DNA of 64,000 nt, taken from Lepidodermella squamata (taxonomy: Eukaryota > Gastrotricha). The notes beneath the pieces were generated by a model. It did no database searches, was not told where the DNA came from, and saw nothing but the letters and a program-made list of their open reading frames with translations. Position 1 is the first letter of the stretch, and the number at the start of each line of letters is the position of its first letter. This document shows positions 21,278-31,831 of the stretch, in pieces. The position numbers were made by a program, and so were the translations under genes. Location of the stretch: NCBI GenBank assembly GCA_047495785.1, contig JBLDXI010000055.1:992001-1056000 (forward strand), given 5' to 3'.

Positions 21278-22209
21278 GCATATACCCCTAGGCCAAGTAT
21301 ATGTTAGGGCTATATGTAATTATATGTTTACATAATTTTACATATTGGACAGTTGATTTTCACATATTGGACACTTGATTTTTTAAGGAGGAGCACATAT
21401 TGGACAGTTGTCTATTGTTCAGACCCGTGAAACTCATGAAACCCAAGAAACCTGAGGAACCCAAAATAGCTTTATTATTCAAAATCTCTTGGAAAAGCTG
21501 GGGCGGCTCGAAAATCTGGCAGCATTCACCCCTGATACCGAGAAAATCGAGCAGCAATCGTCCCCAATTCCGACAAAATCGAGCAGCATTCGGCCACAAT
21601 TCAGTGAAAATCGAGCAGCAGTCAGCTCCGATGTCGATAAAACCCAGAACTCCACCGGGACAATTACGAAATCCGAGCAGCAGTCGCCCTTAGTGTTGAG
21701 AAAATCGCGAAGCATTCTTCTTGGATCCTGGAAATTGTCAAAACGGCGCCGTATTCGTCTTGCATTTCGTACCATTCCATCAGCCTTCGTTCCTGGCTCG
21801 AACCGGTTCGACGACACGCTTCCTCGTACGGGATCGAAACCTTGATTGAGCTTGAGATCGACAATAATCAGATCGGCGAACTAGTTGCCATGAGCCGAAT
21901 TCACTCGCCTGGTTGATTTGATGAGCCGACAGTTAAAATAGCTCGAGCAATTGTGCGATTCTTCATCGTAGCAGCGTGCCAGTTTGACGCGAAGATCCGG
22001 CGGCAAAAAAGCGAGTGACAATCAAAACGAAAATCGACCGAATGAGCGTTTGATTTAAAAATGGCGAAAAGCTCAGTTTTTGATGAAAAATTAAGTTGGA
22101 TGTTTTATTTTCCCATTTTCCATGATTTTTTAACCTTCGCAACGTGGGGGTAGGTATTTCAATGGAGCCCTGGCAATCGGTAGATACTACTATGCCTCGG
22201 GGTATATGC
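21278..22209. mobile_element. Candidate non-autonomous DNA element bounded by 16-bp inverted repeats
   Basis: GCATATACCCCTAGGC at 21278-21293 and its reverse complement with one mismatch at 22194-22209 bound about 930 bases with no coding sequence. Inside are copies of a (C)ACATATTGGACAGTTG word (21343-21410) and a 32-base minisatellite. Related TATTGGAC words continue beyond the right boundary in both orientations, so the true ends are uncertain and no target-site duplication is evident. Confidence 0.4.
21511..21717 (+). repeat. Minisatellite with about 32-base period
   Basis: The core AAAATCGAGCAGCATTC and variants begin at 21511, 21543, 21575, 21607, 21639 (degenerate), 21669 and 21701, spaced 30-32 bases. 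About seven diverged copies lie within the inverted-repeat-bounded element. Confidence 0.8.
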
Positions 22210-22573
22210 AAATATTGGACTTATAGTCGTAAATATGTTAAAAAACCTCACATAAAACGTCCTCGCCTGCGGCTCGGCCATTATATGTTCGGTTTTTCAA
22301 CATATTTCCTCCTCTATGTCCAATATATACACATATACTGCGTATATCAAATGAATTATGATTTGCGTTGGTTACAGCCTGTGCTGGGAAAGACCCTATT
22401 GGATCGCAAGACCTGAAGACCTGTGATAGAAAAGGATATTGCTGGATTTTGACAGTCATTTAATATATTTATTTAAATTATTCAGTTTCACGTTTGCTGC
22501 GACAAATGTACATTAATATGGCATTGGATTTGCACGATTTAACGGCTTACAGTCAAGTCATTTTTCCCAAGTT

Positions 22574-23550
22574 TCAATGGACCCAAGCAAAATCTTTATC
22601 GCTAAGCGGCATCGCCGGCGTCGTAAGATCAGGGCCGCGGTAGAGAGGAACCAAACCAGCTGGGTTCAACTGATTCTTACTCTTGAAGCTACCAGTCACA
22701 ATTTGATTCATATCGATCGCCGCAGCTACGCCTGGAATCTGCGCGACCTTCCGCAGCCATTTCAGAATATGAGGATAATCGTTTTCGTTTCTCAGCGATT
22801 TCAAATTCAGCTTGAATAACGGCTCGTAGACAGTGGGAGCACGTAAAATCCACGGCAGGACATGGATGTCAGCTTCGGTCATTACATTTCCAGCTATGAA
22901 AGGACGGCTTGCCAGCAAGTTGTTAAGCTTATCCAATCCGGCGAAGAAGCGTTTAGTCCCTTCCTCATAATCAACCTGATTCTTGGAAAAGCCGGCCTTC
23001 ATTGCCTGACTCATAATCTCTTCGGTCATAAACTTGATCTGCGCGTCGATCTCGCCAGCTAAATTAGCTGGGTGAAGGTCGATCTTCCGTCCTTTGATTA
23101 CACCGTCGAAAGCTTTGTCCAACATATGGACAATGTCGCCATTTTCAGTGTTATTGACCACAGTTTTCGTCTTCGAATCGAATAGCATAGGCAAAGATCC
23201 ATTGACGGCTACGTCAGGCTTGGCCAGTTTGTAAACTTCTTTAAGGTATTTCGCACCTAAGATCGGATCGGTTCCTAGGGCGGGATCGAAAGCCCATCCA
23301 GTTTCCGACGAGTAAACCGGGTCTAGTATTACGAGTTTCACCGCATCGCCAAGATTCTTCACTGACCATGCGAGCATAGTACGCTGAGCCTGGAATAAGA
23401 TAAGATAGGGTTGAAAGCCTATTTTTTACGAGAATCTTTATATATTACATAAGGGCAAAGGTAGGATGCATATAAAATGTATCGCCCAGCCTCTGGCTTG
23501 TATGTAGGGTGATCGTTCGAAATAATCTCACGGAATTCGCTGGCCGCCAT
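22574..23550 (-). CDS. Glutathionyl-hydroquinone reductase-like (Xi-class glutathione transferase), second copy
   Basis: Exons 23550-23449 and 23389-22574, with a 59-base intron, encode 305 residues. Exon 1 is exactly 34 codons in both copies and ends C-P-Y (Cys32 is the predicted catalytic residue). Exon 2 opens A-Q-R-T-M-L-A-W. Family landmarks follow: T-G-W-A-F-D-P-A-L-G-T-D-P, A-K-Y-L-K-E-V-Y, L-P-M-L-F-D-S-K-T-K-T-V-V-N-N, N-D-Y-P-H-I-L-K-W-L, Q-I-P-G-V-A, N-P-A-G-L-V-P. The 5666 copy is clearly diverged from it, so the duplication is not recent, whereas the fragment at 20935 is closer to this gene. Confidence 0.92.
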
Positions 23551-24165
23551 TTAGATTCAGCTTTACAGAAATTATAACTTTTGTTCGGTTTATAGCAGAG
23601 CTATGAGGAATAATACTGAATGAGCGATAAGAGGAGCAGGTTTTTTTGGCCTCCTTTCACCCAGTGATACAAATAATATTACTACGCGCACGTGTCGTGT
23701 GTAAATAGAGTGCGCGTTTCATTTTGATCAATAAACCGATGTGCATTATTCATAAAAAATGACTGACTTTTTCCTTAGTGTGTGCTTCCCGCAATAAACT
23801 ACGTCTACCTGTTACGAATATTCAATACTTTTATAATGAAATCGAAGCTGGTCGGTTTTACTAACGGCCGACGGCCGACGATGGCCGAATAATAATGAAA
23901 TGGGATAAATATAACGGAAAGTGATGCAAAAGAAGCTGCTCAAAGGTACGAAAAGCGCCTGTCTTTGAAAGAGGGACACAGATCACAATATGGGACATGG
24001 GATATCTCGCCGCTTTCAAGCTTTGTGTAATGACCTCGCCGATGTCTTGTGTTATAGAATAATAACCTATGAATCTTGCGCAATACAGTTCTGCAGCTAT
24101 TAAAAGGACGCAAAATCTTCGCAAAATGATTGCCAAGTCAGCTTGAAGCAGCGTGAAATCCGAGA

Positions 24166-25113
24166 ATGCTTCCGTGGATAAAATACCCGACGGCGACTGC
24201 GCCACATAACCTTCACCACTATCACACCGGGGCAGCGTCATTAGTGCCGCAAAAATTCGACATCTACAACAGCGGAGTGTCTCCAACCGTTGGTCCTTAC
24301 CAATCGTCTCCATTCGCTGGACCAACTTGGCCCGGAATTGGTGCTTGGAACTACCCAACGGCTACAACACCGTGGGTCAACCCGTCGCAATTTGCTGGCG
24401 TTACTCCCGATTGGACAACTGCTGCTCGAAATCAGTTCGGTAGCAACTTCCCTTGGGCTGCAAATAATTACTCGACTGAGCTAAGCTTGTTCCCGAACCG
24501 ACCCGGCAACTACCTGGAATGCTATAGCGCACAGAACCCGATTTGTTGGGACAACGCCGGAAATCGCTGGTGTAACGTTTACTTCGACTTGCGCGGTTTC
24601 AGGCCGGACGAAATCAACTGTACGATCGATGGCAAGAACCACTGCATCTGTGTCGAGGCTTCACAGGAGTGTAAGAACGAGGGTGCTGGCTACATCAAGC
24701 GAACTTACAACCGCAAGTACTGTTTTCCCGACTATTTAAAGAAGCTCGAGCTCAACAAATGCGACTTCAAATGCTGGTTGAACCAAAACGGAGTTCTTTG
24801 CTGCGAAGCAGTTTTGCCTAAGGTATAAGCGTTTTGTCTATATTCTGAAATTTTCACATGATTTTCACTGTTTTAGTTTACGCTAGAAGAAGCCCGATCG
24901 TGGTCACCATCAGCTGGCTGGCAAAGCGGATCGTATCCAGGATTTGCGAGCCAAGTTTATCCTGTTTGTGTCAAAACATCAGGCGAACCAAGCTCGGGAG
25001 GCGCGGCTGCGACGGGGACCACCACGGCGACATCCTCCGTTGCTAAAACGACAGCAGCTGGACAGCCCAGCTCGGGCAAGAGCGGAACGGCGGAAACTCA
25101 AACAAAGCATTAA
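24166..25113 (+). CDS. Cysteine-rich small heat shock protein
   Basis: Exons 24166-24822 and 24877-25113, with a 54-base intron, encode 297 residues. Exon 1 carries a Trp/Pro/Thr/Asn-rich N-terminus and an alpha-crystallin domain beginning C-N-V-Y-F-D-L-R-G-F-R-P-D-E-I-N (about 146). The intron follows L-P-K exactly as in the genes at 1792 and 63106. The tail has F-T-L-E-E-A-R, V-Y-P-V-C-V-K-T, then a long Ser/Thr/Gly/Ala extension. Unlike its paralogues it has many Cys in and around the domain (C-Y-S, P-I-C-W, C-N-V, C-T-I, C-I-C-V, E-C-K, Y-C-F, K-C-D-F-K-C-W, L-C-C-E). That suggests redox-sensitive crosslinking or metal binding; this is inference. Confidence 0.9.
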
Positions 25114-25467
25114 CAATTTTCACTTCTGACTCTTTTACGGCTCATTTGAGCCACTATTATTGTGATAAATAATGATGAGAGGTGAGTAAAAATAACACGA
25201 GGTCTCCGAATAATTTGAATCCTTTATTAACCTAGAATAAAATCTGTGTAGAATTGCGAGAAATCACGGCCGATTTTTTGCTAGCCACCAGAAAAAAATT
25301 AAGGCGGCTACTAGCATGGTATGAATCGAGTTGCGTCACACGGTTCGAAAATCACGCGCGTGAATTTTGCGTTACGGTCGCGTGACACTTTTTTGATACT
25401 ATTCGATATTACGATGATTATTGTTGCTGTAATATTTTTCCGATAAATCGTCTTACACTATTGAAAT

Positions 25468-26442
25468 ATGAAGTTGATTTTCGCAGTTATTGCTATCGTT
25501 TCGGCTGTTAATTATTGCGCGAACGCAAATCAGCAAGTTTTTTCGAATGATGATGAAGAATTTCATCAGGAGGTATTGAGCCGTGATGAAGGAGATGGCT
25601 ATCACCTAGTCGTCTTGAACCCCGAGGATGAACAGCCGAAAGTAGTTGAAGCAACCACCACCGTCGACCCACAGGAAGATCCAGATCGGCTTTTCTACAT
25701 GCCTGATGGCCGTATTTTCGACCGAAAATCACGATCGGATTACATTGGCCAAGCTCTGGAATTCGCTGAGATTCTCGGCCGCCGCTTTTACAACCAAATG
25801 ATTCTGACGGGCTACTTCGCTAAGCGAGTTCACGAGCATCTCTTCATTCCGACGCTGACTCGGCTCCAGCGCGAACAGCTTCACTTTTGCGAGGGTGTTT
25901 TGACCAAGAACGAGACGCTTATTCGCAAATTTTTGCCACTCATCAAGAACGAACTCAATTTTCACATGTACACCGGCCTGTGCAGCCCGCTGGATATGGC
26001 GACATACCTGGGCGATGAAAATTTGACAATCATCAAGTTTCTCCTCGACAACGGCGCCAATGTTAGCATGGCGAATTCGTACGGCGAGACACCGCTTTTC
26101 ATTGCAGCTGCGATGAATCACAAGAAAACCGTCAGCTTCCTAATCGAACATGGCGCTGATGTTAACTGCAAGACGAAATTTGAAGAGATCACCCCAGCTA
26201 TGGCGGCGGCTTACCTGGGCAATGTGGAAGTTTTGCGCATTCTGTTTAAACACGGCGCTTCGATCAAGCCGTTGATTGAAGACCGCGAATATTTAAATTA
26301 TTTGATCAATAAGCCACTCAACAGCTGTGAACGAGGCGAAGAAGTGTTCAAAATTCTAGGCGAATTCGGAAATGGTTGGAAATTAACCCCGCATCAGTAT
26401 AAAGAATGGAAATCCAATAATGAATGCGGTTACAAGCTTTGA
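25468..26442 (+). CDS. Secreted ankyrin-repeat protein
   Basis: A single exon of 324 residues. Residues 1-20 are a clear signal peptide (M-K-L-I-F-A-V-I-A-I-V-S-A-V). An acidic segment follows, then a helical region (about 90-165), then ankyrin repeats from about 170 to 275: S-P-L-D-M-A-T-Y-L-G ... L-L-D-N-G-A-N-V, E-T-P-L-F-I-A-A-A-M-N-H ... L-I-E-H-G-A-D-V, T-P-A-M-A-A-A-Y-L-G-N-V-E-V. There is no membrane anchor and no KDEL at the end (G-Y-K-L). Ankyrin repeats normally act inside cells as protein-binding scaffolds, so an exported one is unusual. It is an isolated gene, 175 bases before the next plus-strand gene. Confidence 0.85.
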   Translation: MKLIFAVIAIVSAVNYCANANQQVFSNDDEEFHQEVLSRDEGDGYHLVVLNPEDEQPKVVEATTTVDPQEDPDRLFYMPDGRIFDRKSRSDYIGQALEFAEILGRRFYNQMILTGYFAKRVHEHLFIPTLTRLQREQLHFCEGVLTKNETLIRKFLPLIKNELNFHMYTGLCSPLDMATYLGDENLTIIKFLLDNGANVSMANSYGETPLFIAAAMNHKKTVSFLIEHGADVNCKTKFEEITPAMAAAYLGNVEVLRILFKHGASIKPLIEDREYLNYLINKPLNSCERGEEVFKILGEFGNGWKLTPHQYKEWKSNNECGYKL

Positions 26443-26616
26443 AACCATGGTTGAAGTTGGCTTGAAGAGGTGTTTGTTTCTGACAAAAATGGCTGCTGAA
26501 ATTGTTAAAGTTTGAACTATTTGAAGCATTTGATTGACAATAAAATTTGATCATAACCTTTGATGTCTTAATTTTCGAAAAATACTCCTTAATTTACATT
26601 ATTTTTTCATTTTTAA

Positions 26617-28341
26617 ATGAATTCAAAGTTCTGTTTAGCCATGTTCAAGTTCTTCATCGTGGGGGTTATTTTGCATTTTTGTTCGGGTACAGATTTCCTG
26701 GAAGGACCTTATGGACGCGTGATTTTCGCAAGAGATTCCGCTGGAGATGAAACTGCTGCTTCTAAATATCGGATCGTAATTGATGCTAAGAAAACTGGAC
26801 CTGATCCGAATGATCGAATCCAATCGATTTCTGTCCTTCTGAACCCGGATCGCAACCCCAAGTCCCAGCTGGTAATTTCCAGTTTCCTGATCATCAGCCG
26901 CGAGGAAGAGCCGGATGTCTTCAGGCAACAGGCTGAAGTTGTGAATCACTGGAGAATAACGAGCGACAAGTTATTTACCACTCAACGCCGACACATCAAT
27001 GACATGGCTCTTTGCACGTATAAAGCGTATCTAACAGGCGAGATTAATAGGCCCTCTGACAACGAGGATAGTGGCATGCATTTTCAGGAAGAAAGCCATT
27101 CAGCTGAATCTCGACAAATGCATCTGGAAAACGCTAATGCTATCGTCATGGACATGGCGTCGGAAAACTCGGAAGGTGCCAGTCATTGGATAGAGACGGT
27201 TTTGAAGAGCAATGGAGTGTCTTTGAGGACTTCAAACGACCGCTTCACCTTGAGATGTGATAGTTGGGGTTATCGCATCGAACTCATCAAAATCGACATA
27301 ATGCTGACTGGCTTCAACAACGATTTCACAGTTTTTGTCCATGGGGAGCATTACAGCAGAGTTTCCAACGTTTATGAATTTATTTCAGCCAAGTTAAACA
27401 ATTTTCTGATTTCGGAAAATTATTTTAAAATTTTATTTAATTAACGCAGGTTCAACAGAGAAGTTGCTGCTGATTTGGAGGAATTTGCGAAATTTCAATG
27501 TCATTTTCCTTGTCAACCAGTTTTCCTGAAAGATGCATCAGACCCAGAATCGGATGCTTTCGACTTTCAATGCCGCTTCATCCCGCCGATGATACCTTCA
27601 GGCCTAGGATACGACTTGCAGCTAAATTACCTGTGGTTTCAATGCGGCGACGGAGGTTTGTTCGCGCCGCCTTGGCTAGATCGTCCTCTTTACACGAACA
27701 ACTTGAGGAAGAAATACGCTACTTTCGACCAAGTATTTCAAGCTTGTGAAGGTGGTAGCTTAACAAAAAGGCTGATCTCAAATTACAATTGTTCGAACAA
27801 CTGCTATCAACCTGTCACCGGCAATGATATTGATGTCGAAACAGCTTCTGACGCTATTTTTCAGTGTCACGAAAACGGGCAAATTATCGAAGAATTTTAC
27901 GTCGACAAAGCGACTAAATACCTGAAGTATTGCGAGTTCACTGGGCCAATCATATCTTCGTCAAATAAATATTTGGAGGAAAATATTGTCATTACAACTT
28001 GTGCGCTGGAAATGGATCGCAGCGATGACTCTGTGATTGATTGGCCTGAGGTGAAAAACGCGGAGATAAAGTGGTATCTGCGACTGAATCGAACCGATAC
28101 AACTGTCGGAAGCGTGTCAGCTTTGTCTTCAGTTCGACCGAACCCTGTTGTCACGTTTAGAATCGCCGTTAGCAAGTATAACGCTGAAGAAACGAACGAG
28201 TTGTTAGCGTTTCAGATCAACTTCAAGCTTTTTCTATCGCTTCAACGAGTTCATGTCCATTTTAACAGCCGAATTTTCAGATATCTTGGTCATTATGATG
28301 ATGCCCAAACTTTTGGAAAAATATCTAAAATAAACTTTTAA
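26617..28341 (+). CDS. Secreted protein of the unrecognised W-W/F-x-C-G family, member 3
   Basis: Exons 26617-27392 and 27450-28341, with a 57-base intron of donor GTTAAA and acceptor CGCAG in phase 2, encode 555 residues. The signal peptide covers residues 1-24 (M-F-K-F-F-I-V-G-V-I-L-H-F-C-S-G; a second ATG at 26641 would also give one). A Cys block near 310-350 reads F-Q-C-R-F ... L-W-F-Q-C-G-D-G-G-L, then Y-T-N-N-L-R-K-K and a Cys. A later block reads Y-V-D-K-A-T-K-Y-L-K-Y-C. These align with members 1 and 2, although the second Trp is Phe here. There is no hydrophobic C-terminus, so this member should be soluble. The splice model is the only in-frame solution I found. Function unknown. 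Confidence 0.7.
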
Positions 28342-28352
28342 TTGTGGCTTTT

Positions 28353-30241
28353 TCATTTACATCCAAATTTGTTAATTAAGGTTGTAGTCGTCAGCAGTAT
28401 AAAGCTCGCTATCATGGACAACCCACAAGCATAAAAAACTAGGTTATAACTTGGCAGCAAGCCAAAAATAGGCGAGCCAATCAGCATGGCGACACCTTGA
28501 GCCGAAAGTAAAATTCCGAATGCGAACGGTAGTTCGTTAAGTGGGAAAATGTCTGTCAAAATCGGGGTCAGCAGAGTCTGTGATCCTCCCAGGAGGAATG
28601 AAAAAGCAAAGAAGCAAAGAGCTACGGCGTTGAATCTAGCTACTAGAAATGGAGCCAAAAAGATAGCTAATCCACCCAAGCCAACCAACAATGCATGAAA
28701 TGGGATGCGGAATGATGTCAAGAGATCGCCGAGCAGCGCCATCGTTGGTCGACCGACGAGATTTCCGACGCCGAAAAGCGACAGCAAAAATGTGATATCA
28801 CTCGATTTCCAGCCAAGTTGATGTCCCCAATCAGCGATAAAAATCATCGGCGTGAAAAGGGAAAGGCATGTCACGAAATTCGATATGACGAACCACGTAA
28901 ACTTCCATTCTTTGACGAGTTGAAACAGAGGCTTGATAAAACTGCTGAGACAAGCGCGTCCGATCGGAATAGGATCATTCTCGTCCCGTGGCAGCTTAGA
29001 TGGTTCATCGCTAGGCAAAACAGCCGGCGGGCCTAGTTTTAAATCATTTTTATCTCGGATCGCCTTTGCGTAAATTTTAGAGTGGTAGCTTGTCAAAGTT
29101 GATCGGTATAAGCTGCTCATACTTCTCAAATGTTTAGGCCTACTGGCTGTTCTTCTTTGAAACGAGGGAGTTACATCGAGAAACTGCAACGGTTTTGATT
29201 TCAGTATTTCTGACTGTAAGCAATTGCCAGCGCTAGACGATCGCCTGATGCTATTAACAGCTTTTTCTTCGACTTTTGGAGCAATAAGGATCCCAGAAAG
29301 CGAATCGTCTGGTGTCACAGTGATAGTTACCTCACATTCAGGCGTGACAATAATTTTTGGCCAGTTGCCAACTTCGTCTGTTCGGTTAGATTTCCATTGC
29401 AGACAGTTCACAGTTCCGTATTCCTGATCGCAAAATGAGTCATCATCTTCAGCTGGCCTCGAGCAGCTGCTAATTCGAAAATGGACGCCTAGTTTACTGT
29501 TATAATCGCTAGTCCGCAACTTTTCGGTAAACCAGGACAAGAAGAGGGCCGCACATATCGAATTCAAACTGAGAGCTCCTGAAAAATTGTGTTTTTTCGA
29601 ATTAAGAGAGTACGGTAAGCAGTTAAATAAATTTCGTTCATACCTGTGATAAGCAGAGCTCCCCGCCAGCCGAAGATTGACATGAGGTATCGAAGCAGAT
29701 AAGGATGAACGAAACACCCGACGTAAGCGCCAAGGCTACCCAACGTCGTGGCTAATGTCCGATTTCGTTCAAATGAGATTGAAATGAGTACCATTACGGG
29801 TAAGAAAGTGAGAGCCATTCCAACCCCACATAAAATGCCGAATGTGAAATACAAGTGGAGGACACTTGCGGCTAGTGATGATGTCATAAATCCAATTGAA
29901 ACCAATAAACTGCCGGAAATTACCAGCGATCGGGTTTCGAACCGTCGATCCAAGATGCTAATAATCGGGCCGATCAAACACTGCAGGCTGAATGCGAGAC
30001 TTCCGATTAGGCTAACGTCGGATTTCGAGCATTTGAATTCTTCCATTAGGATATCGAAGATGAGCTCGATTGAGTAAGTTGTGCCGAATGAAAGGAATGT
30101 AATCACGAAGGCGGCCCCAACAATAGCCCAGCCCCAGCCTGTTTAGCAATACAAACATTATACGCGGCTGTAATCCTTTGAATTTATTCAACCTCCATCG
30201 GCAGCATCTTCGTCAGAACTATTCTGAGAATTTTCAGTCAT
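28353..30241 (-). CDS. SLC16/monocarboxylate-transporter-like MFS protein (a)
   Basis: Exons 30241-30193, 30138-29644 and 29578-28353 encode 589 residues. This is an MFS protein of the SLC16 type, which usually moves monocarboxylates or related small molecules across the plasma membrane. The SLC16 signature [D/E]-G-G-x-G-W is split by the first intron (D-G|G-W-G-W-A-I-V-G). Six N-terminal membrane segments follow, including R-R-F-E-T-R and the G-W-R-G-A-L-L-I-T-G loop of segment 5. A 200-residue charged cytosolic loop and six more segments complete it. Its second intron, after L-L-I-T-G, is unique among the seven local copies, and it lacks the two introns the others share. Substrate unknown. 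Confidence 0.9.
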
Positions 30242-30379
30242 TTTTGTTAATTGATAATATGTGTCGTTTGTTTTAATACCAAGGTCAGTTTTATTATCAG
30301 CGTAAACAAGTTTGTTTTCGAAAAATATACCTGTAATAATATTTATAAGCAGGCGTGCCGTTGAATAGGCATAATCAGG

Positions 30380-30432
30380 TCACGTGGCGGCTGGCCAGGC
30401 TGGCCGGCCAAACCACGTGGTCGCCGTATAAA
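30380..30432. promoter_or_regulatory. Paired CACGTG E-boxes upstream of MCT-like gene (a)
   Basis: TCACGTGGC at 30380 and CCACGTGG at 30413 flank a GGCC-rich palindromic core (CTGGCCAGGCTGGCCGGCC). A TATAAAAAA word follows at about 30427 on the plus strand. The pair lies 140-180 bases upstream of the start at 30241. TCACGTG resembles sites bound by bHLH-Zip factors of the MiT/TFE or Myc/Mondo type; the role is inferred. Confidence 0.4.
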
Positions 30433-30682
30433 AAAGGTCATGAATCATGACGCACTGGAGAATTGATAAAATGTTGTGTAGAAGTATTACATTGCAAATC
30501 ACCTGAAAAATTGGATTTTTCCAGCAAAAACACAATTGAGGAATCAAAATGTTAATTTATTGAAAATCATCCTATTTCCCTTTATTCATTTATCCCGATA
30601 CGAAACAAATCATATAGGACATGTTGTGCACATTTATCGCGGAAAGATCATAGACACATAACGACATAATTTTATGAAGAAA

Positions 30683-31831
30683 TCAACCGCTTAAAAGTTT
30701 GCTAAATCCACCAAAGAAGCCCGAATTTGCACTGCCCTTGTTTCCAGTCGCCGACGGCAACTTGGCGTACTTTTGAGCTGAATCTGCAATAAAGTCATTG
30801 TAAGACTTCTCGCGCTGAACTAGAAGCTCTCCCATTTCCCTGATGTCGTTCTCCAACTTCTTGCAAGCCTCCTCGTACTTCTTCTTCGCCTCGCAGAACT
30901 CGGTTTGGAAGTTTTCCAACTGCCGCTTCTTCTCAGCAAGTTGCTCCTCAGTTTTCCTGATACTCGTCACGCATTCTGTATCAGGCGGAACGGCTTGAAG
31001 GCAGCATAGGCTGTACCTAACTGATTGAAGCCAATTATCGCCATAGATGCAGAACAAATGAGTCCCTGGCAGTAGGCTCTTGACGTCAACGTCAAAGGTA
31101 TCCAAGATCATGAAAACCGGCGGCACCTCGTCGTCCAAATGCCGCATCATAGCTAACGGCATCGCCTCCATAAGGTTATAGCGCTGGTAGGGTACAACGT
31201 ACAACGTCGCCTCAGATTGTTTCTTTCTCTTCTGGCTCTCCTCCACAAGCGCCACATTGCCGTTGTTGTCGAAGACCACAATTTTGAATTTGTCATTGTC
31301 GCTAGACGTGCATGAAATAATGACACCATTCGCCAAATCTTTTTCAGTGACAGTCAATCGGAAGAAATGGGCGTCCTGACGCTCGACTGAACCTGTTATC
31401 TTCTCACCCCACAGCAGGTCGGTTACAGTCGGCAGGCCAGGCACGTCCGTACGATTTTGATTTATGTACTGAGCTGATGACAGGACTTTCTGGGTGATTT
31501 CAGTCGGAACTGGAATGCCGGCTTTGCTAATTAAGGCCCCGAAAAGCCGTCCAACAGTGCCGAGTTTTTCAACATTGATCGGGCTGAGTTCGGAAGAGCC
31601 ATCTTCGCCATGCAAATCGTACTGCCGCTTTTTGTTAGGATCCGACAACACTGCGTACGCCGTTGAGACTTCTTTGAATTTTTCAGCCGCCTCGGCGTTG
31701 CCTGGGTTTTTATCCGGATGGAATTGCATAGCGAGTTTGCGGTAGGAATGCTTTATTTGACCCTGATTCGCCGTCCGCTCGACGTTCAGAATTGCATAGA
31801 AATCACGACCTTTCTTCCCTTTGCTTGCCAT
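30683..31831 (-). CDS. DnaJ (J-domain) protein of the ARG1-like type
   Basis: A single exon of 382 residues starting at the ATG at 31831; the frame is open further upstream but without ATG. The J domain spans about 9-73 (D-F-Y-A-I-L-N-V, H-P-D at 38-40, Q-Y-D-L-H-G) and would stimulate an Hsp70 ATPase. Then come L-G-T-V-G-R-L-F-G-A-L, an E-R-Q-D-A-H-F-F-R-L-T-V-T-E module, L-L-P-G-T-H-L-F-C-I-Y-G-D-N-W, and a coiled coil (about 300-355). This order of J domain, central module and coiled coil matches the ARG1/ARL J-proteins known from plants and their animal relatives. It ends in a Gly/Ser/Phe tail. It interrupts the MCT-like cluster on the same strand. Confidence 0.85.
   Translation of the reverse strand: MASKGKKGRDFYAILNVERTANQGQIKHSYRKLAMQFHPDKNPGNAEAAEKFKEVSTAYAVLSDPNKKRQYDLHGEDGSSELSPINVEKLGTVGRLFGALISKAGIPVPTEITQKVLSSAQYINQNRTDVPGLPTVTDLLWGEKITGSVERQDAHFFRLTVTEKDLANGVIISCTSSDNDKFKIVVFDNNGNVALVEESQKRKKQSEATLYVVPYQRYNLMEAMPLAMMRHLDDEVPPVFMILDTFDVDVKSLLPGTHLFCIYGDNWLQSVRYSLCCLQAVPPDTECVTSIRKTEEQLAEKKRQLENFQTEFCEAKKKYEEACKKLENDIREMGELLVQREKSYNDFIADSAQKYAKLPSATGNKGSANSGFFGGFSKLLSG

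Noticed and set aside
21349-21720. CRISPR-like array
   Set aside because: The repeats are diverged, of short period (about 32 bases with no unique spacers) and lie in a eukaryotic genome; it is a minisatellite.
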